A stretch of 64,000 bases of DNA from Dromaius novaehollandiae (Eukaryota > Chordata > Aves > Casuariiformes > Dromaiidae): positions 34,017,904-34,081,903 of the forward strand of contig NC_088103.1 of assembly GCF_036370855.1 (NCBI RefSeq). Direction: 5' to 3'. Under the pieces are notes generated by a model that searched no databases, was not told where the DNA came from, and was given only the letters and a program-made list of their open reading frames with translations. Positions 1-14,800 of this stretch are shown here, piece by piece. Position 1 is the stretch's first letter, and each line of letters opens with the position of its first letter. A program made the translations under genes and the position numbers.

Positions 1-3000
1 AAATATGTTCTTTTCTATGAAAAGGATATATAATTACTATTGGTGCAAGTTTTTTTGTTTGTTTTAAGGGGTGAAGTAGATTACTGTTTAAGTATTAAAC
101 TGCATTGTAGCCCAGCTCTGTCGATCAGTAAGAACTGGGATGAAATTTGGACTAACTGAAGGTGATGTGACAAAACTGGGTGGAGAAGCAGGGTGCTGTA
201 AAGCATATTCTATTACAATGCCATTTTGGAATTTGATTGCAGCGGATTTTTGTGTTTTATAGCACAAGTGTGGTATTACTTGGAGAAGTGTGGCTCAATG
301 GAAAGGGGGTTCTTTAATTTCTCTGTTTTTTTGTATTTTACCTGTTTGAAACAGGCTACTTGGGATGCTGAGAAAGCCGTGCTGAGCTCTGTCATCATGT
401 AGTTCTTGCTGGTGAGTGAAATCACAGAGATTGCCTTCATGTGAATATCAAGTCTTAAATCTCGCGAGTTTAGAGTTGTTCAACATCTGCCCTTGCTTCC
501 TTCTCCCCTGACGTGAGTTGTTAAAAACTCTTGAAAGCCGTGGTAGGCTGTTGTGTTATTACCAGAATACCGGTTGGTATAAATCTAGTTTTATACCATA
601 TTAAATTATTATGTCTTTAGACTTTTGAAACGGTGAGCAGGGTTATTTCTGATCAAGGATAATCTCAGAGCTCTGGGGGTAGAGTAGACATTTTTTCCCT
701 CATTTTACTCTGAGTTTAGGATGAAAAGTTTAGCCAGTGCTGACATTGCAGACACAATGCTGATAAACGTGTTCTGTCTCGGTGATTGAAACTGAAGTCC
801 TGATTGTAATTTTTAGGCACTTCCATTAATCTTCACCACATACTAATCTCATTTTGATCCTAGTTTTCTTCTGCAGTTTCGGTAAATACCATTCTTATTT
901 CCACTTTGTAATAATCTGTTGCACAGTCTGGCCAGTCACTGTGCAGAAAACTGCTACCTTTCATGCAAATAGGGAGAGCAGTATAAGTAGCTGGATGTAA
1001 TCTAAGCTTTTCAGCAGTACTTATGTGCCTGTGATGCTCTGATATTTGACCAGTTAGAGATACCTTGAAGAGTTTCTCTTAAATGCAGAAGGACTAGTAC
1101 TTTCCGAAGCTCAGCACTATCACCTTGGTCATAATTACTCTGCTTGGGAAGTTGCAGAAACTCTGAACATGTATCTAAGGACAAAGTTTCACCCTTGACT
1201 AGTGAGAGTAGTGAATCAAAAGCAAAAAGGTCTCAGGAGTCATGGGATGGTGCAATGAAGTGCTTATCACATAAATCTGTGCAGCTGAGAGGCAATGAAA
1301 TTAAGAAGCAGCTGGTGAAGCACACCATAGATTGAATTTGCTGCTAATAATTACGAGCCTGTTTGAGCCAAGCACTTTTCCCCTTCATGCATGCCTTGGG
1401 AAGCGCCAAACCAATGAATTACTCTTCATACCAAGAGCAAAGGGTAACTTCTGCTACTGTATTTTCTGTTCAGTATGTTTTTATTGGATGTAAAACAGTC
1501 ATAGAGAAAGTAATAGAAATACCACACATGACTTAGGAAAAGGAATCTGCAGATTTTATTGCATTTATCCAGTTACTGACATCTCAGCCCTGTGTGTAAA
1601 TCTTTGGACGTGCATTGGCTTCTTGTGAGGTTTCGCAGTTGCCTCCCATAAGAATTGCCAGACAAGGTCATACCCAAGGGCTGTTCAACTCGATGTCCTG
1701 TCTGCAACAACAACACGGACCAAATGCTTCAGGGAAACATGGAGCAAGGATTTGTATGTAGTAGGACCCATCTTTTCTCTAGACCCCATCTTGCAGTCTA
1801 CAGTAGAGAAGTTTGTACAAAGCCTTGTGCTCTCTTGCTGTTTGATGCTTCTGTCCTCATGCAGAAAGCCTTCTGGATGAGAAAGCAGGATTCTTGCTGA
1901 TCACCTAGCTCCCCTCTGGTGCCTCAGCATGAACTGGGAGTCATTCTAGGCTTGGTTTTTCCAGGAGGGGTATTTTGGATGGTGGTACAGTGCCATCTGT
2001 AGGGAACTAGTTAAAGAAGCACAGAAAGGCTTAAACCGGAGTGACTATGTAAGGTGTATGGTAGAGAGTATGTTCCACTGCTTCCCCCATCAGCCATTGT
2101 ACTACCTTTGTACTTGGATTTTAGAGGGGGAAAAAAATCGCACTTGTAGCTTCCAGCAGCTCTCTTTAGACTCAGAGTGCTGCTCACAGCCCCAGGTTAC
2201 TATGTACATGAAAGTCCAACAGCCAACCTGAAGGAAGACAAAACAGGTCAGGAGCTGAAGGCTTGACAAATGAGACTGAAAGTCCTAAATTCTTATGACT
2301 TTACTAACAAACAGATTTGCCCAGGTGGTTTAGGTGAAATGCAGTTGTAGCAAAGATACAACTATGCTTCCCCAGTTTTGATGTGAACTAGTGAAAGAAT
2401 GCAACTCCTCTAGGAAACCCTGTGTATGTACTAGGCATAGATTAGCAAACAAGGTTATACACTTAATGGCTCCCAAGTGGCCACGTGATGCCTTTGTTAT
2501 GGGCTGTGTTGTTGCTACTGTATCTGCGCCTGACCGTGGTCCACTCGTTGCTTTGATTCACTATGCAGATTCACTCTGAGTGGGCATCTGATGGCAGCTT
2601 GTAAGTATTTGAGGAGTGTAATAGCCCATGGAAGAAGGTTTCAACCTGGTGCTGCTGGGACAAATACAGGAGATGCAAAATAAAGAATGTAAACTGAGAT
2701 TGTCAGCAACGCAGGAAATGAAAATTAGTTTGCAACAGATGAGATACTGACAAAGAACATCAACCCTCTTAACAAGATGACTTCTCTGTCCCTTTCCCCT
2801 CAAATTTAGAAATCTAGGACAGTTAAGACAGTACTTCCCAGAAAAGATTTTGCATTTGCCCAAATGCCAGCTGACTGTCTTGTCCAGTTTCCCATCTTTG
2901 CACATGAGATTTTGAAAATATGCATCTCATATCACCTATATTTCATGGATTTGTTTCTAGCAAGAAATAGGCTGCTTTTCATGCAAGCCCTCCAAACTCC

Positions 3001-6000
3001 TGATCTGGGCATGGGAAGTGTTGATGTAGAGGCACACTAGCTTCTGTCTAATGCTGTCTGGAGAGTTCTTTGTCCTCTTGGTCCCAGGGTGCTAAGCAGT
3101 GTGTGAAATGCCCTCAGCATGTTGAGGGATCGGACTCTTAGAAGGCCTGGGTAATGTCTGCTTTATTTGCAGTCTTTATCTTGCAGGGAATTTGTCAATT
3201 TAATTTGTGTACAGTGCGTGACCTTCAAGAAGGTTGTAGAGTAGCCCTGGTGCTCTATGGTTAGGACCAAGGCATTCCAGGTTGTGTGGCTGCTGATAAC
3301 ATGCGACTACTCTGGTGAAATGGCCTCATGTTGAGGGTGGAGTTTATGCACCTGGACAGACGCTGTCTGAATTCCACATTTCCTGGCTCTTTAACGTTTG
3401 ACATGTTCACGAAGGCAATCCTTTCCATGCCTAGACCTAGGCTGAGCTGGCACATTTTGTCTTCATGAAATAAGATGTTCTTGTGCCTGAAATTCTTAAA
3501 GTGTCGAAGATGGCTTCAGACAAATTTCTTTTGTAACTCTTAAGGACTTTCCCCTGGAGGCTATGAGATAGTTGAGAACTCCCTTTTCCAGACCTCTGCA
3601 GGATCAGTCAAAGGTGATAGCTCTGATAGTTCTTCCCTTTCAGCTCTCCTCAGCTCTCTGATAACAGATGCTTCTAGGGGAGAAATTCTGTTCCTTCTGT
3701 AGCAGTGTTGATCCTTGTGCAAAGTTGTGGTCTGAAGGACTGAGTTCATATGGACATCAGAAAAACCTCCTGGCAGGAGCAGCAGAGGCAGCTGGGGATA
3801 ATCATCTACTGCCTAAGTAAAGGTCACTAAGCATTAGGTGAGAGCTCTTTGAGTGGGAATAGAGGGCTCTTTCTGTTAACAAAACTCTGCTTATGCTTTG
3901 AGTGGGTTTCTTCAGGAGAAAGAGGAAGACTCTAAGCTTTTTCCAGTAATTTTCCAGTAGTTCTCTTGACACCTGAGATTAGTTCAAAGTTACTCCTCTG
4001 GCAAAGGTACCAGTAACACTTAATTCAAAACTGCATGTTAGTGAAATCTTGGTATTGAGCAGTCAGTAGTAGGCAAGCCTTGCTGTGGTGTTTTGTTTTC
4101 TGTCTTAGCTACAAAAGGGCTTAGAAGTACCAGTTTGAAATGTCAGCGATTCTGCTTTTTAATGACAGATTTCACTAAGTTGGGTCCAAATCCACAATTA
4201 GATATTTGAGTATACAGATTCCATTTCTTGAAAGCCTGCTTTCAAGTTAACTTTGAATTTGCATGGGAAAATGTGTTTTTTCCTTCTCCTCTATTGAGTC
4301 TGACCTACCAATTTCCCTGTTGATGGGACATTTTATAGGTTAAGGCTTTTTTGAAGACAGGGTCAGGAAAGGGTCAGCTTAGGTTTATAATGGAAACTCA
4401 ATGTCAGCCTTAGCTCTGGAGCGAATGCTGTTTCTCCATAATTAGACTCGAGGAGCGTGGAGTCCCCAGTGGGTCAGGGAGTGCACTCTCCTGGGCTGGC
4501 TGCAGGCTGTGCTCCTGGGGCAAGGCATGTCTCGCTTGAGTACCAGCCCAGGATAGGCTGCGAAGGGAAGGCGCACATGCGGACACCGCGCGGGGTGGAG
4601 TCCTCCAGCTGAAAGGTCGCTGCCTTCTCCTCAGAGGTTGCGCGACTGCTGGGAGCAGGTTGGCCCAGAGGGCTGAAGCCTCGCTGCCTGCAGAGACGGA
4701 GAAAACAGGTAGCGGCCTGACGCAAGCAGTGCAAGCCTAAATGGCTGTGAATGGAACAAGTTACCAGCAACATTTTCCGTTTGCAGCTCCATGTTGAGGT
4801 AATTAGCCCAAATGAGCTCAAACTGCTGGAAAATTGCAAGAGCAATGGAAAATAAAAAGGTCACTGTGCATTGCAGGGGTTAAACAGCTGGACTTAAAAA
4901 CTTGCAGTGCTCTCTGAATTAAAGGGAAAAGTGCAGTGATTCATTAAGTCTAATACCTCTCAAAATTACTTCTAAGATGCTTATAACTTTTGCTTGTCTC
5001 TTTATTTCATTGCTTCTCTTGAAGTTTGTTTTTAAGCTCTGTGGGTGATGAAAACTCATCAGGGAAGAGTTAAGTCTACCCCCTAATTATGCATGTTGGG
5101 GCCTGGTTTCATTGTCTCTGCCAAAAGTAACAAGCAGCACAGTGCCCTCCTCTTCAGTTCCCTCCTCCCACCAGCTTCATGGCAAATCATTTCCTTTGGC
5201 TTCCTAAAACAGCAGAAAAAAGATGGAGCAACGTATGTTCTCATGATATGTAGAGATTTTACATCCATTCTCTGCTTAAAGTTTGCGTCTTTAATATACC
5301 AAAATTACAAGTTTTGACCTTGAAAGTTTTGGCTCAGGGCTACAACACGCAGTACTTACGCTGTTAGGGCAAACAGAGGGAATTGGAGTAGATGGGTACG
5401 CAGTGAGGGTGTTGTGCTCCGCTGTAAACTCTAGTGGGTTTCCCATGGAGGAGGCTAAGCTCACAGGTATCAGTTGATGCTGTTACTTTCTGAGGCTGAG
5501 AAGAGGATTAGGGTAAAGAGGCTTTCCGTAACTGAGCATAATTAGACTAGAGCCCTTCACAGGAGAAAGAGAAAATTGCTGATGAGAAGCTATGAAAGGA
5601 TTGGTTGGGAAATTGGATTTGGAAAGCACATGTATTCTTGCTTAAAATCTGTTATTCTCTAATTCTTCTAAAGGGAATGTGTAAGCATTTGTGTTGCTTG
5701 ATCTACTGTGCCATGCGTCTCCCACAGAATAGAGGCTTTCTCCTGCCTTCTCAGTTTAACTGGGTGATGCAAGACTTTTGGAGAAGAGGAGCTAGTTGAA
5801 AGAGTTCCTGTTTCCGCTTATTTGATCTCTCTTTCTCCTCTGTTTTACGTCTGTCTCTCCCCCTTCCTCTTTAATCCAACCTGACTGTTTTTGTCACTTT
5901 GGGTGCATTCGTAGCCACGAGCAGTTCCATGATTGCTCAAGTAGAGTCCTGTTTTAACTCGTCTCCCCCCACCTCTTCAGTGAGCGCTGTTGTTTGGGAG

Positions 6001-9000
6001 GGAGTTTGCACCTCCCCTGTGCCTTGCTTTTGCCTGCATGCTAGGCTTGTGACAAGCAGTACTGATTATTTCCAATGAGGGATTGTCAGGAGCGGAAACT
6101 CATATGTAGCCCCAATTCCCCAGAAGAGGGGAGGAAAAAAAGACAGGAGCTGCATGTGCAATCCTGTTAGAGACAAGTGAGCCACAGTAGACTCCTCATG
6201 AGCTGTTGAATGTACTGGAGTCCAAAGTGGAGATTGCCTCTCTCTGAAATTTTAGCAGAAAAAAACAAACCAAAAACAGTGGTAGGAAATTGAATTGGAT
6301 CCTCAAGGGGTTCTGAAAAATACAGCCTAGCTGTCTCAGTAGTTTGTGTTTTCCCTCCTAAGGCCTTGCTGTACACCACTGGTTCTGGCAGTGGTGTATA
6401 TCCATAAGCTAGAGTCCTACACATGCCCAAGCTGTTCCTTCAGCTTATTAGAAAAGAAGGACTTGCATCTTACTGCATATAACAGAGCAAATTTTAGCTA
6501 TCTCTGTTTTTATAGAGACCTGAGGACTTGTGATCTATTTTGGTCAATGTCTGATTATCACAAGCTCCTCTGGAAAGAACAGCCTACTCTGCTGTCTACA
6601 AAACGCACCGTGCTGCTCACCGTGCCAGCCACAGGGATGGGTGAGCATGGCAGCTCTGTTCAGCAAGTGACACACCAGTGCTTAGTGTTGAGAGTAGCCA
6701 GTTTTGCCCTCTTAATCCTTCAGGCTCTGTGGTGAGAGGACTTTGTAGGTGAAAAAAAGATGAACTGGTTCTCAGAGCCAGTACTCATCATCATCCACCT
6801 TTGAGAATCCCATTAATGTTCTTGAAATCTTGCTTTCTTTTAATCATTTCTTTAGTATACTAATGTGTTTCATTGCTTTCCTTCATATTCTTTCAGAAAG
6901 CTCCCTTTTGCTACAGGACTGCAGCAGTAATGCAAAAATAGCATCTAAATTTGGTGCATGCATGCAAAGGGAAGTCATCGATTTGAAATATGGCTGATTA
7001 AAAGTATAGGTGTACTGCTACCTCTGGGTCCTCATATTTTTATGATTTAACTATCAGATTCCTTTTTTTGTTCATTTCCCTCACACTGCATTTCCTTACC
7101 TATTTTGGTGGTGGGTCAAAGCAATGATCTTTTTTTCCTAGATGATGTAGTATCTAAAACTTCTTCTGTTTTTGGTTTTCAGCACTTGAGAAATGTCATT
7201 CACTGGGGTGGGGAAAAATATGTTGCCACACCTACTATCAAATGAGATGTGGTGTTGGGTGAAGGAAGATTCTTTTAAGGAAACAGTTGAATCTTATACT
7301 GACTGAGGTCTGATAATGAAGCTTATCTCTGCACATTTGAGAAGCTGCAGGAGGTCCAGTGACTGCTTTTACCATGTATTTGCATTGGCTATTCTGTGAC
7401 TCCGTGTAAACAAAACCACCGTGGCTGACCAACGCCTTTTACGAAATAGATGCATATGGCCCTGCCTTTTGAGTTGATACCTGTGTGGGTACAAGTGAGG
7501 ATGATGAATAAATGGCCATGCAGAGCACATGCCACACCAGGCTGCAGCCTCTTTACCACTGTGGATCCGTATCTGAGCAGGGAGTAAGGCATCTGCATTC
7601 AAGGACATCCTCATGGCAGCATGGCTACAGTACAGCATTCAGCATCTTTCCCTCTTAGGAAGCTGCAAAGAAAAATGTTGGAAAACTTAAAGTAAGGCAT
7701 CTTTATGCATCATTTGGGGTAAACTGTCTGGTAAAAGTGTCTTGTTCCAGTGGGATTTTCTAGCATTTTCTGTTTTGCCTGTTTTTAGTGTGCATGCCAA
7801 GTTTTGGCCGCTTTAATGTGGATGAAGAGAGAGGATCTGTTCACCCTGTTCAGTAAATCTCAGTTAGGGCAATTTGAGTTGTTTGGTTTGCTAACCTAGT
7901 GATGATAGCTGGGACTTGCATTTTGTAGAGCAAGTGCTGAATGGAAGGGATTGATAAGCTAGGAGGATTCAGATCCCTTCCTTGGCCAACTCGCAGCAGT
8001 ATAGCTGCAATGCCCCCTCTTTCTTTTCCTGAAGACCCTGGTGTGGGCTGGCTTTCCCTCTTCAAGCAACGTCTAGGAGCATCTCAAAGTAGGATCCAAA
8101 GCTTGCTTTTCACTTCAGGCCATTGAGTTCTCTTCTGCTTTGTCCTGATCAGAGTTCGCGGCCCAAACGCTTGTGCTTGGGATGATGTTTGCCAAAACCA
8201 CCAGGCAAACTTCCTCCTTTCTGCAGAGCCAGCTGTCTGGAGAGACAGTCCTTTATAAACCTAAAGACCGTGGCAGGCACCAAGTTCCCGTGCCTGGTGG
8301 TGCCCATGTGCCAGGCCGCGCTCTTGTGTGTGGAGTCGGGACCGTTGGCTGAAGAGCCCCACGTGCTGAGTCCAGGGCCCTTTCAGTCTCGGCACTCCAT
8401 GTGCTCGCGCCTTTCCCCGTAGGAGCCACAGGTCACATTCCTCTCCAGCTCTTACTCTGAAGCAGGGGGCTTTGGTTGCCAAATAAGTCTTTTGAGGCAG
8501 GAAAGAATGTTTTGTGGAGGGGATTTACCCGTTAGTGGATTAGACTGTCCCAGCATCAGCAGCCCTGCCAGCTCTGCAAGAACCTGCCCGCTGCTGCCTA
8601 TTTCGAGTGTTGTTTCCTCTTGCACCCCTTGCGAGCAGGCTCTGTGTGACCCTGCTGCGACTGCTTGCTATTTGCTCCTTTTTCCCTCAGGGGAGTGCTG
8701 GACAGGTGAGCCTAGGTATGGAGCTGGTCTGGGCTGCTGTTTGCAGGGATGTTGTTATGTCTTCAGGTTGGGGAGATCGGGGCTGAAGTTGAATAAGACC
8801 TCACAGCACACTTGATTTTTAAGCTGTCCCAGGACCTCTGAATGACCAAGAGTCAATTAACTCTGACCTTTTGCAGTTTTGAAATCTGGATCCAAATGTG
8901 GAGGTTTGACTCTATCTCTGTCTAAAACCCTTGACCGCAGTTCCTATTTTTAAGCAGGCATTGAAGACCGTGATCTTCTGGAATTCACCAACTTCCCCTC

Positions 9001-12000
9001 CCTGCTGCTCTCCCCAGCTCCTTCCCCATTTAACAGGGATGTTGCTGGGTTAGTGCAGCTGGCTAGTCTTGTTCATCGCTGCAGTGGTGCATCCAGGGCC
9101 ATAGCTTGAAAGACCTGTGCTGCATTTGTGTTGTGCTGTACCATCTTGGTACAGAAGTGGGTCTCGTTGATTGAAGAAGCAAATTCCAAGCCCAAACTGC
9201 CTGGTCTTGTTTTTTCTCCCTTGGCCATGGCTTACCCTTCTTCACTTCTGTTCATGTTTTTGATTTTCTTGGGAATATCCAGTGGTGTGGTTGGCCTCAG
9301 CACCTCCTGTGGGTCAGGGTAGAGCTACAGGCGTTTCTGCAGATCCTTGCTCAGCTGTCTGAGTGCCCAAGACATCATGTTTTCCCATGGCAGCCAGACC
9401 ACCTGCTGGCATCCAGTGCAGCCTCTCCACCAACAGGCTGCTCAGCAGAAACCCTGGGGGCTTTAACTTTCCTTGCAAAGTGCTAACTCGATTATTAGAC
9501 CTTGGATTAAAGTAAAGGTTCTGGGAGCAAAGCATAGATCACAGCATTAGTCCACTGAGACGTGTGCTTAGCAGCAGGGGTGTGTTTCCTTCAAGTTTCA
9601 TATTTGGATTAGAAATGCTTTCTTTTGGGGGCCAAATTTCATTCTCAGACACTGTAGTCAGTCTTACTATCAGCTCCATGAAGCCTGCATGTCTAAAGGA
9701 AGTGACCGAAATAGATACATTTGTTTCCAAAACAAAACCCTTTAATCCAGAGAAAAGATACCTGCCTCTTGGGAAAGATGAGAAGACTCCCATCTCTCCT
9801 ATTTGTCTGAGCTCAAGGTCTCTTATCCTTTGTCTTTGACTTGTTTCCCATCGCTTATCATTTACTACAAAAACATGCCAGCGTGCTTGCAAGGCTAGAC
9901 CACCAAAAAAGATGAAGAGGAGATGGATGCACTGCTGCTCCTCTATTTATAGGAAGAGAGAGATGAACCAAAAATGATATGGGAAAATTCAAATCTTTAA
10001 ATACTCTGGGAGAGATGGAAAAAGGGCTGCTCTCATTGTCCACAGGGTTCAGGAGACTTTCTCACGAGCAGCTTGGCGGCACCCACCGGGCGACTCGCTC
10101 GCATGGCTGGGGGCGTTTCAGGGCACGAAACCCCCTCTTGTTTCTGGAGGGACTGCTCTGCTGCTTGAGGCAAGCTGAGAGAGAGAAGGGCCAGGCTGTT
10201 ACGTGCTGCATAACAGACCCAAAGATTGTCCCCTCACGAAGCCTTTCTTCCTGGTACTTTCTGTGTTCATCCTCTGGGGTATCTCACACACTGATATCAG
10301 CACTTCTGGTCATTTCACTCGTCGTCACGCCATTCTGCTCTTCTCTCTACCTAAGGGTTTGAAAGCTTTCTAGTCACCGTCTCGTAAGCCCTTAAACATT
10401 TCAAGATGTTCCCCATCTCCCTGGAGAGCAGTAGGCTGCTCTAAGGTGTCTTCCTGTCAGATCAGTGAAATCACTTTCTCAAGCTACTTTCTTGCTGTCT
10501 GTGCTTTCCTTGCTGCTTTTAGCCTAGTTCTAGAAACAATACCATCTTCCCTCTGACCTCCCCTGCTAATCAACTTTCACTTGTCCCAGTGTTTGGGAAA
10601 CGTATCTGCTTTCCCTGTCTTTGACAAAGGAAGTGCTCTAATACTTGACTGTAGATCAGTCATTGTTCTTGGTTGAAGATTTGAACTTTCTTTGTGCTGT
10701 AGCTCCTATTCTCACCTTAGAGGTTGGCTCAAACCCAAGGACAAGGAGCAGTTTTCAGTTTTTATTTTTGAAAGCATGTTTCATAACGTATTGTAAGAGC
10801 AGGAAGTGAGGCTAGAGAGTCATGCTACTTCGAAATTCAATGAGGAATTAAAGGCAGTAGACTTAGAAGTGGGAACCTTTACCTTTGCAGAGAGGTGCAG
10901 GGTGGGCAAGAGCTTCCTTTTGGTTCGTGTACCCTCTTAAATGTCTTGTCCCTGCAGATCTAGAGCAGCGTTGACCTCAAACACGCATTGCCATGAGCTC
11001 TCTTGCACTGCTCCTTTTGCACATAAAATCTTTCCAAGCTTTATCTGCAAACCATTCCCCTCAGATCACCTCTGTTGTGACACCTACAGGAAACAGTGAT
11101 TTCGTAATGGCTAGAAGACCAGGCCAACTTGCTGATATTTATGTTTACTAGAACAGTAAATCTGCTGAAATGCTTCAGCGCTTGGGGCAGTCATGCTGTC
11201 CCAGGAAGATCCTGCCATCATCTCCCCAGTCCTTCTACCTCCTCCCCTCGTGGAGCTGCAGTGTCTCTCTTGCTGCCAGGCAGCAGCCAGGCAGGCTGGG
11301 GTACACCGGCCTCTCTCACCCCCACACTGCTGGGCCTCTTGCTGTGCTTTATGTTACAGGAACAGGCAGATTAGTAGAGAATCCAGTGCACTGCTTTTCT
11401 GAGCACTGGTTTAAGCGCTGCCACAGCAGAAATAATATGAATCTTATTTGCAGTTCCCAGAGTTCTTCCCTTTCCTTCTCTTCCCCCTTCCCTGTTTTTG
11501 TCTCTGTTAACTCTCTAAATGCTACCTTTAAAAAAACCACTGTTGCCAACCACTAATTTCAGCTTCAGTTCTTCCTTAGAAATACACCCGTGTGGGATTC
11601 AGCATTCAGAGACCATCTGAGGGTTGTATCCGCTCTCCCTGTCTGCTCAGAGGAACCCTGGGGCTCGCCGCTTTGTGATACACCGCTCACGTGGCAGTCC
11701 CAGGCTTGAGGACTCTTGTGCAAAGGGAGTAAATGACTCTGACAGCAAAAACAACCCAAATCATTCTGATGTTTAAATCAGTAGCTGTGCTGACTGTAGG
11801 GTAGACGGGTTTACATGCACTCTGAACCTGTATTTGGGAACATTTTTAGCTTGCTCTGACTGGCTGTCTTATAACATTAACTATGCCATAAATCTATAGG
11901 CAATGCAACAATTTTTGTTGAAGCCTATTTTATTACACAGAAAAATTTCTGAACAGCAAACTAGAGAGGTGCTGTCAGCAGCAGTGCCCCACCAGGCTTG

Positions 12001-14550
12001 AAAAAGAATGGAACCACTGGTGCTTCGAGTTCTGTCATTTGACTACATTACTTGGTCATTGGTCTCCATATATCTTCTGTGAACAGATTGCTTTTGCTAA
12101 CGTCACTAGTAAGATCATCTTTTTTTTATAGGGAGCTGTAACAATTTGATTTCAGGCTTTTAAGTTTTGGCATTGACTATGGTGAGCAAGGTTGCTTAGT
12201 GTTTGGATGAAAGAGTTCCAGAAAACCATGTGAGCAGGTAATCTTTTTAGCTTGTGTCCAAGGACTATTTCTGACGTCTCAATAAAAGATATCTTAAAAA
12301 CAATAAGCAGACTGATAACAATAAGTAGACTTATTTGCTATAGAGTGTCCTCCATTCCCACTGAGCATTTTTAGCAGTCTACAGATTGAAAAACATTGAA
12401 GGCTGTTGTCGCAGTCAATTTGGCAAATCATTTCCTTTGAGTTGTTACACTGCATAAATATTTTGCTGTCGTGCCAAGAGCTGTTGTTCTGCCAGACATG
12501 TCATCATGTAAATGAATAAAAGATCCGAGCTCCTAATCACTTGTGGTCATGAAAGGACTGGGGGTTCCTATGAGGCTGTGTAGGTTTGGGGTTAGTGGTC
12601 GCAGGGTCTAGAGCTCGGTCTAGTCTTGCCATCGCAGTATGGTGCCCTGCCCTTGGACCCTGTGGCTGAACCTGTGAAATAATTGCTACTTTTCAGCCAG
12701 CGAGAAGGTTGTGCTGTAGTGAAGTAAGACAAATTTGTATTTTTGTAAGAAGCCTTTAAGATTGCACTACTTCATTTGTGCAGTCCTACCACAGTTGAAT
12801 GTGTTCATCCCTTGTCCCATTTGCATTTCTGGATATTTGGTGCAGCACGAGGTAACTAGTACAGTGCAGGAGAGAAGACAGAGCTTAGTATCAATAGCTC
12901 TTTGATAAGAAGGGAATCTGTTGGCTCCAGAAGTGAGCAGGTGAGACGTCACCAGCCTTTGAAGACTGAAAGGAGGCAAATTCTGTTATTGAGAGTAGTT
13001 CATCTTGATTTCTGAACTCCATCTGCCACTTCTGCTATACAGTTATCATGTGAGGACCTCAGCTAAGCTCTGTGGGCAGTGCCCTCTGTAACATTGCCCT
13101 GCTCAGATCCCTTGCTGAATGTTACCCCCGTCGGCTTTACCTGGCTGGTAGCAGCACGCTATACAAAGTTGTGATCCTGAGATGCAGGACTGGGAATGCT
13201 GGTATTTCAATAGTTTTATTGTATTTCAGAAGATACCTTGAGATATTTATCGTCCAGGTCATCCAAGGGTTATTTTTATGATGCTAATTGCTGTGAAACT
13301 GCTACAAAAGTACCTGAGCTTTATTGTTGAAAACTGTCCTTTTCATCGAAACCAGAATTCTGCGCTCATCACAGAACGTGTTCAAGCAGGACAATTTGGC
13401 TAAATGTTAAAATGGGCTCCTGCGACAGTCGTAAGTACTATGGTATAAATACTGTGATTGGAGACTTATGGCTTAGAATAGTGCTTGACTGGAGGAGATG
13501 AGATGGGATTGAAGAGATGTTTGCTTAAAAAATCCAAAAAAGGTATTCTGCATCCATTTTATTAATCTTCTTGGATTAGGGAAGGGAAGAAGTATTTCAG
13601 TTTTGTCCTTTAAAAAAATACTTCTCTGATGCTTTCTGGTCGTTTTATTATGAGGGAAATGTTTATTTCCCTAAGCTTAAACACTAAAACAGATCAGACA
13701 ATTTTACTTTTATCTTCTGGTCTAGTGCAAGAATGCAGTGTTTGGGACACCAAACCAGGGAGGAGAAATTAAGAAGTAAAACCAGAACTCCTCCACCGTG
13801 TGCAAATAAGTCATAGGAATAATTTTTCTGACCCTCAGGTGATTACTGAGGTGTAATTCTTTTGTGAAAGGGGAACATAATCTTGTGGAATACCTCTCAC
13901 AAGGGTGGCAGTGGGAATCCACTCATTGGGAGCGTTTTTTCCAAATGGTTTTAAATGCTGAGGACTTTAGCGAGGCGGCTGGTCTTTTGTTTCCCAGCAA
14001 ATGAGCTTTAGGGCCTAATGAGATCTCTCTGCCTCTCGCTTATGTTTCATTACAGAGATTTTGGTGGGTTTGAGGGGGGGAAATAAGAGGCAAACAAATG
14101 TCTCTTTAGTTGAGCCTCTTGGACCCATCTCCTAGCTTGTTTATTTTTGTGTGCATTTCTTGTGTCAGAGGAATTGTAACAGGATTTCAGCATTTCATAC
14201 AAAGATTACCATAAAACAAAGGGGATTTTATGTTCTGCTGCTTTGTCTACTTTCTGGCAAAGCTCAGTGGTTCTTTAACATTTTTTTTTTTTGAGTGCGT
14301 CTTCAGTTCCATGTACTAATATTAGTTATACAGTGAGGACACGTCTATATATAAACACACAGTTTTGTAGGTTTCCATATATACTCATGTTTCTATATAT
14401 AATCAAACTGCTTTCATAGGAATATTTCAAAATATTTGTCACATTTTGTCGTGTATTTTATGGTGGGAAACTGTAATCGGAAAAAATGCATTTAGTTCTT
14501 GTGGGACAGTAAGGTAAAATAGCTACTTGTGTGAACGGGATCTTTTTTTA

Positions 14551-14800
14551 GACGCAGGCGCTACAGAAATAGCCGGGCGATAGCCCTACTGTGAACTCCG
14601 AATGCATTTCCTTTGCGCTGGGATTTGCTGCTCTGTTTGCCTAACCCTTGTAAGGACAGCGACGCAGCGCGCGCGGCCGCGCTCTCAGCTTCTGCGAGGC
14701 CTGGGACGGACCTTTGCAGTGCCGCAGTGCTCGGCGGACACTCCTCCAGCTGTTGCTGTGTGCTGAGGTCTTGACTTGGTGTGCGCGAAGAGGAGCGCGG
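14551..14800. promoter_or_regulatory. CpG-dense patch in CNNM2 intron 1 (candidate regulatory element or intronic promoter)
   Basis: About two dozen CpG dinucleotides fall in 250 bases, including a GCGCGCGCGGCCGCGC core with a NotI site at about 14673-14680. The flanking intron is CpG-poor. TATATA-type repeats lie 150-220 bases upstream (14345-14402). There is no open frame that looks like an alternative first coding exon. It could be an intronic promoter or an enhancer, or simply unmethylated DNA. Confidence 0.35.
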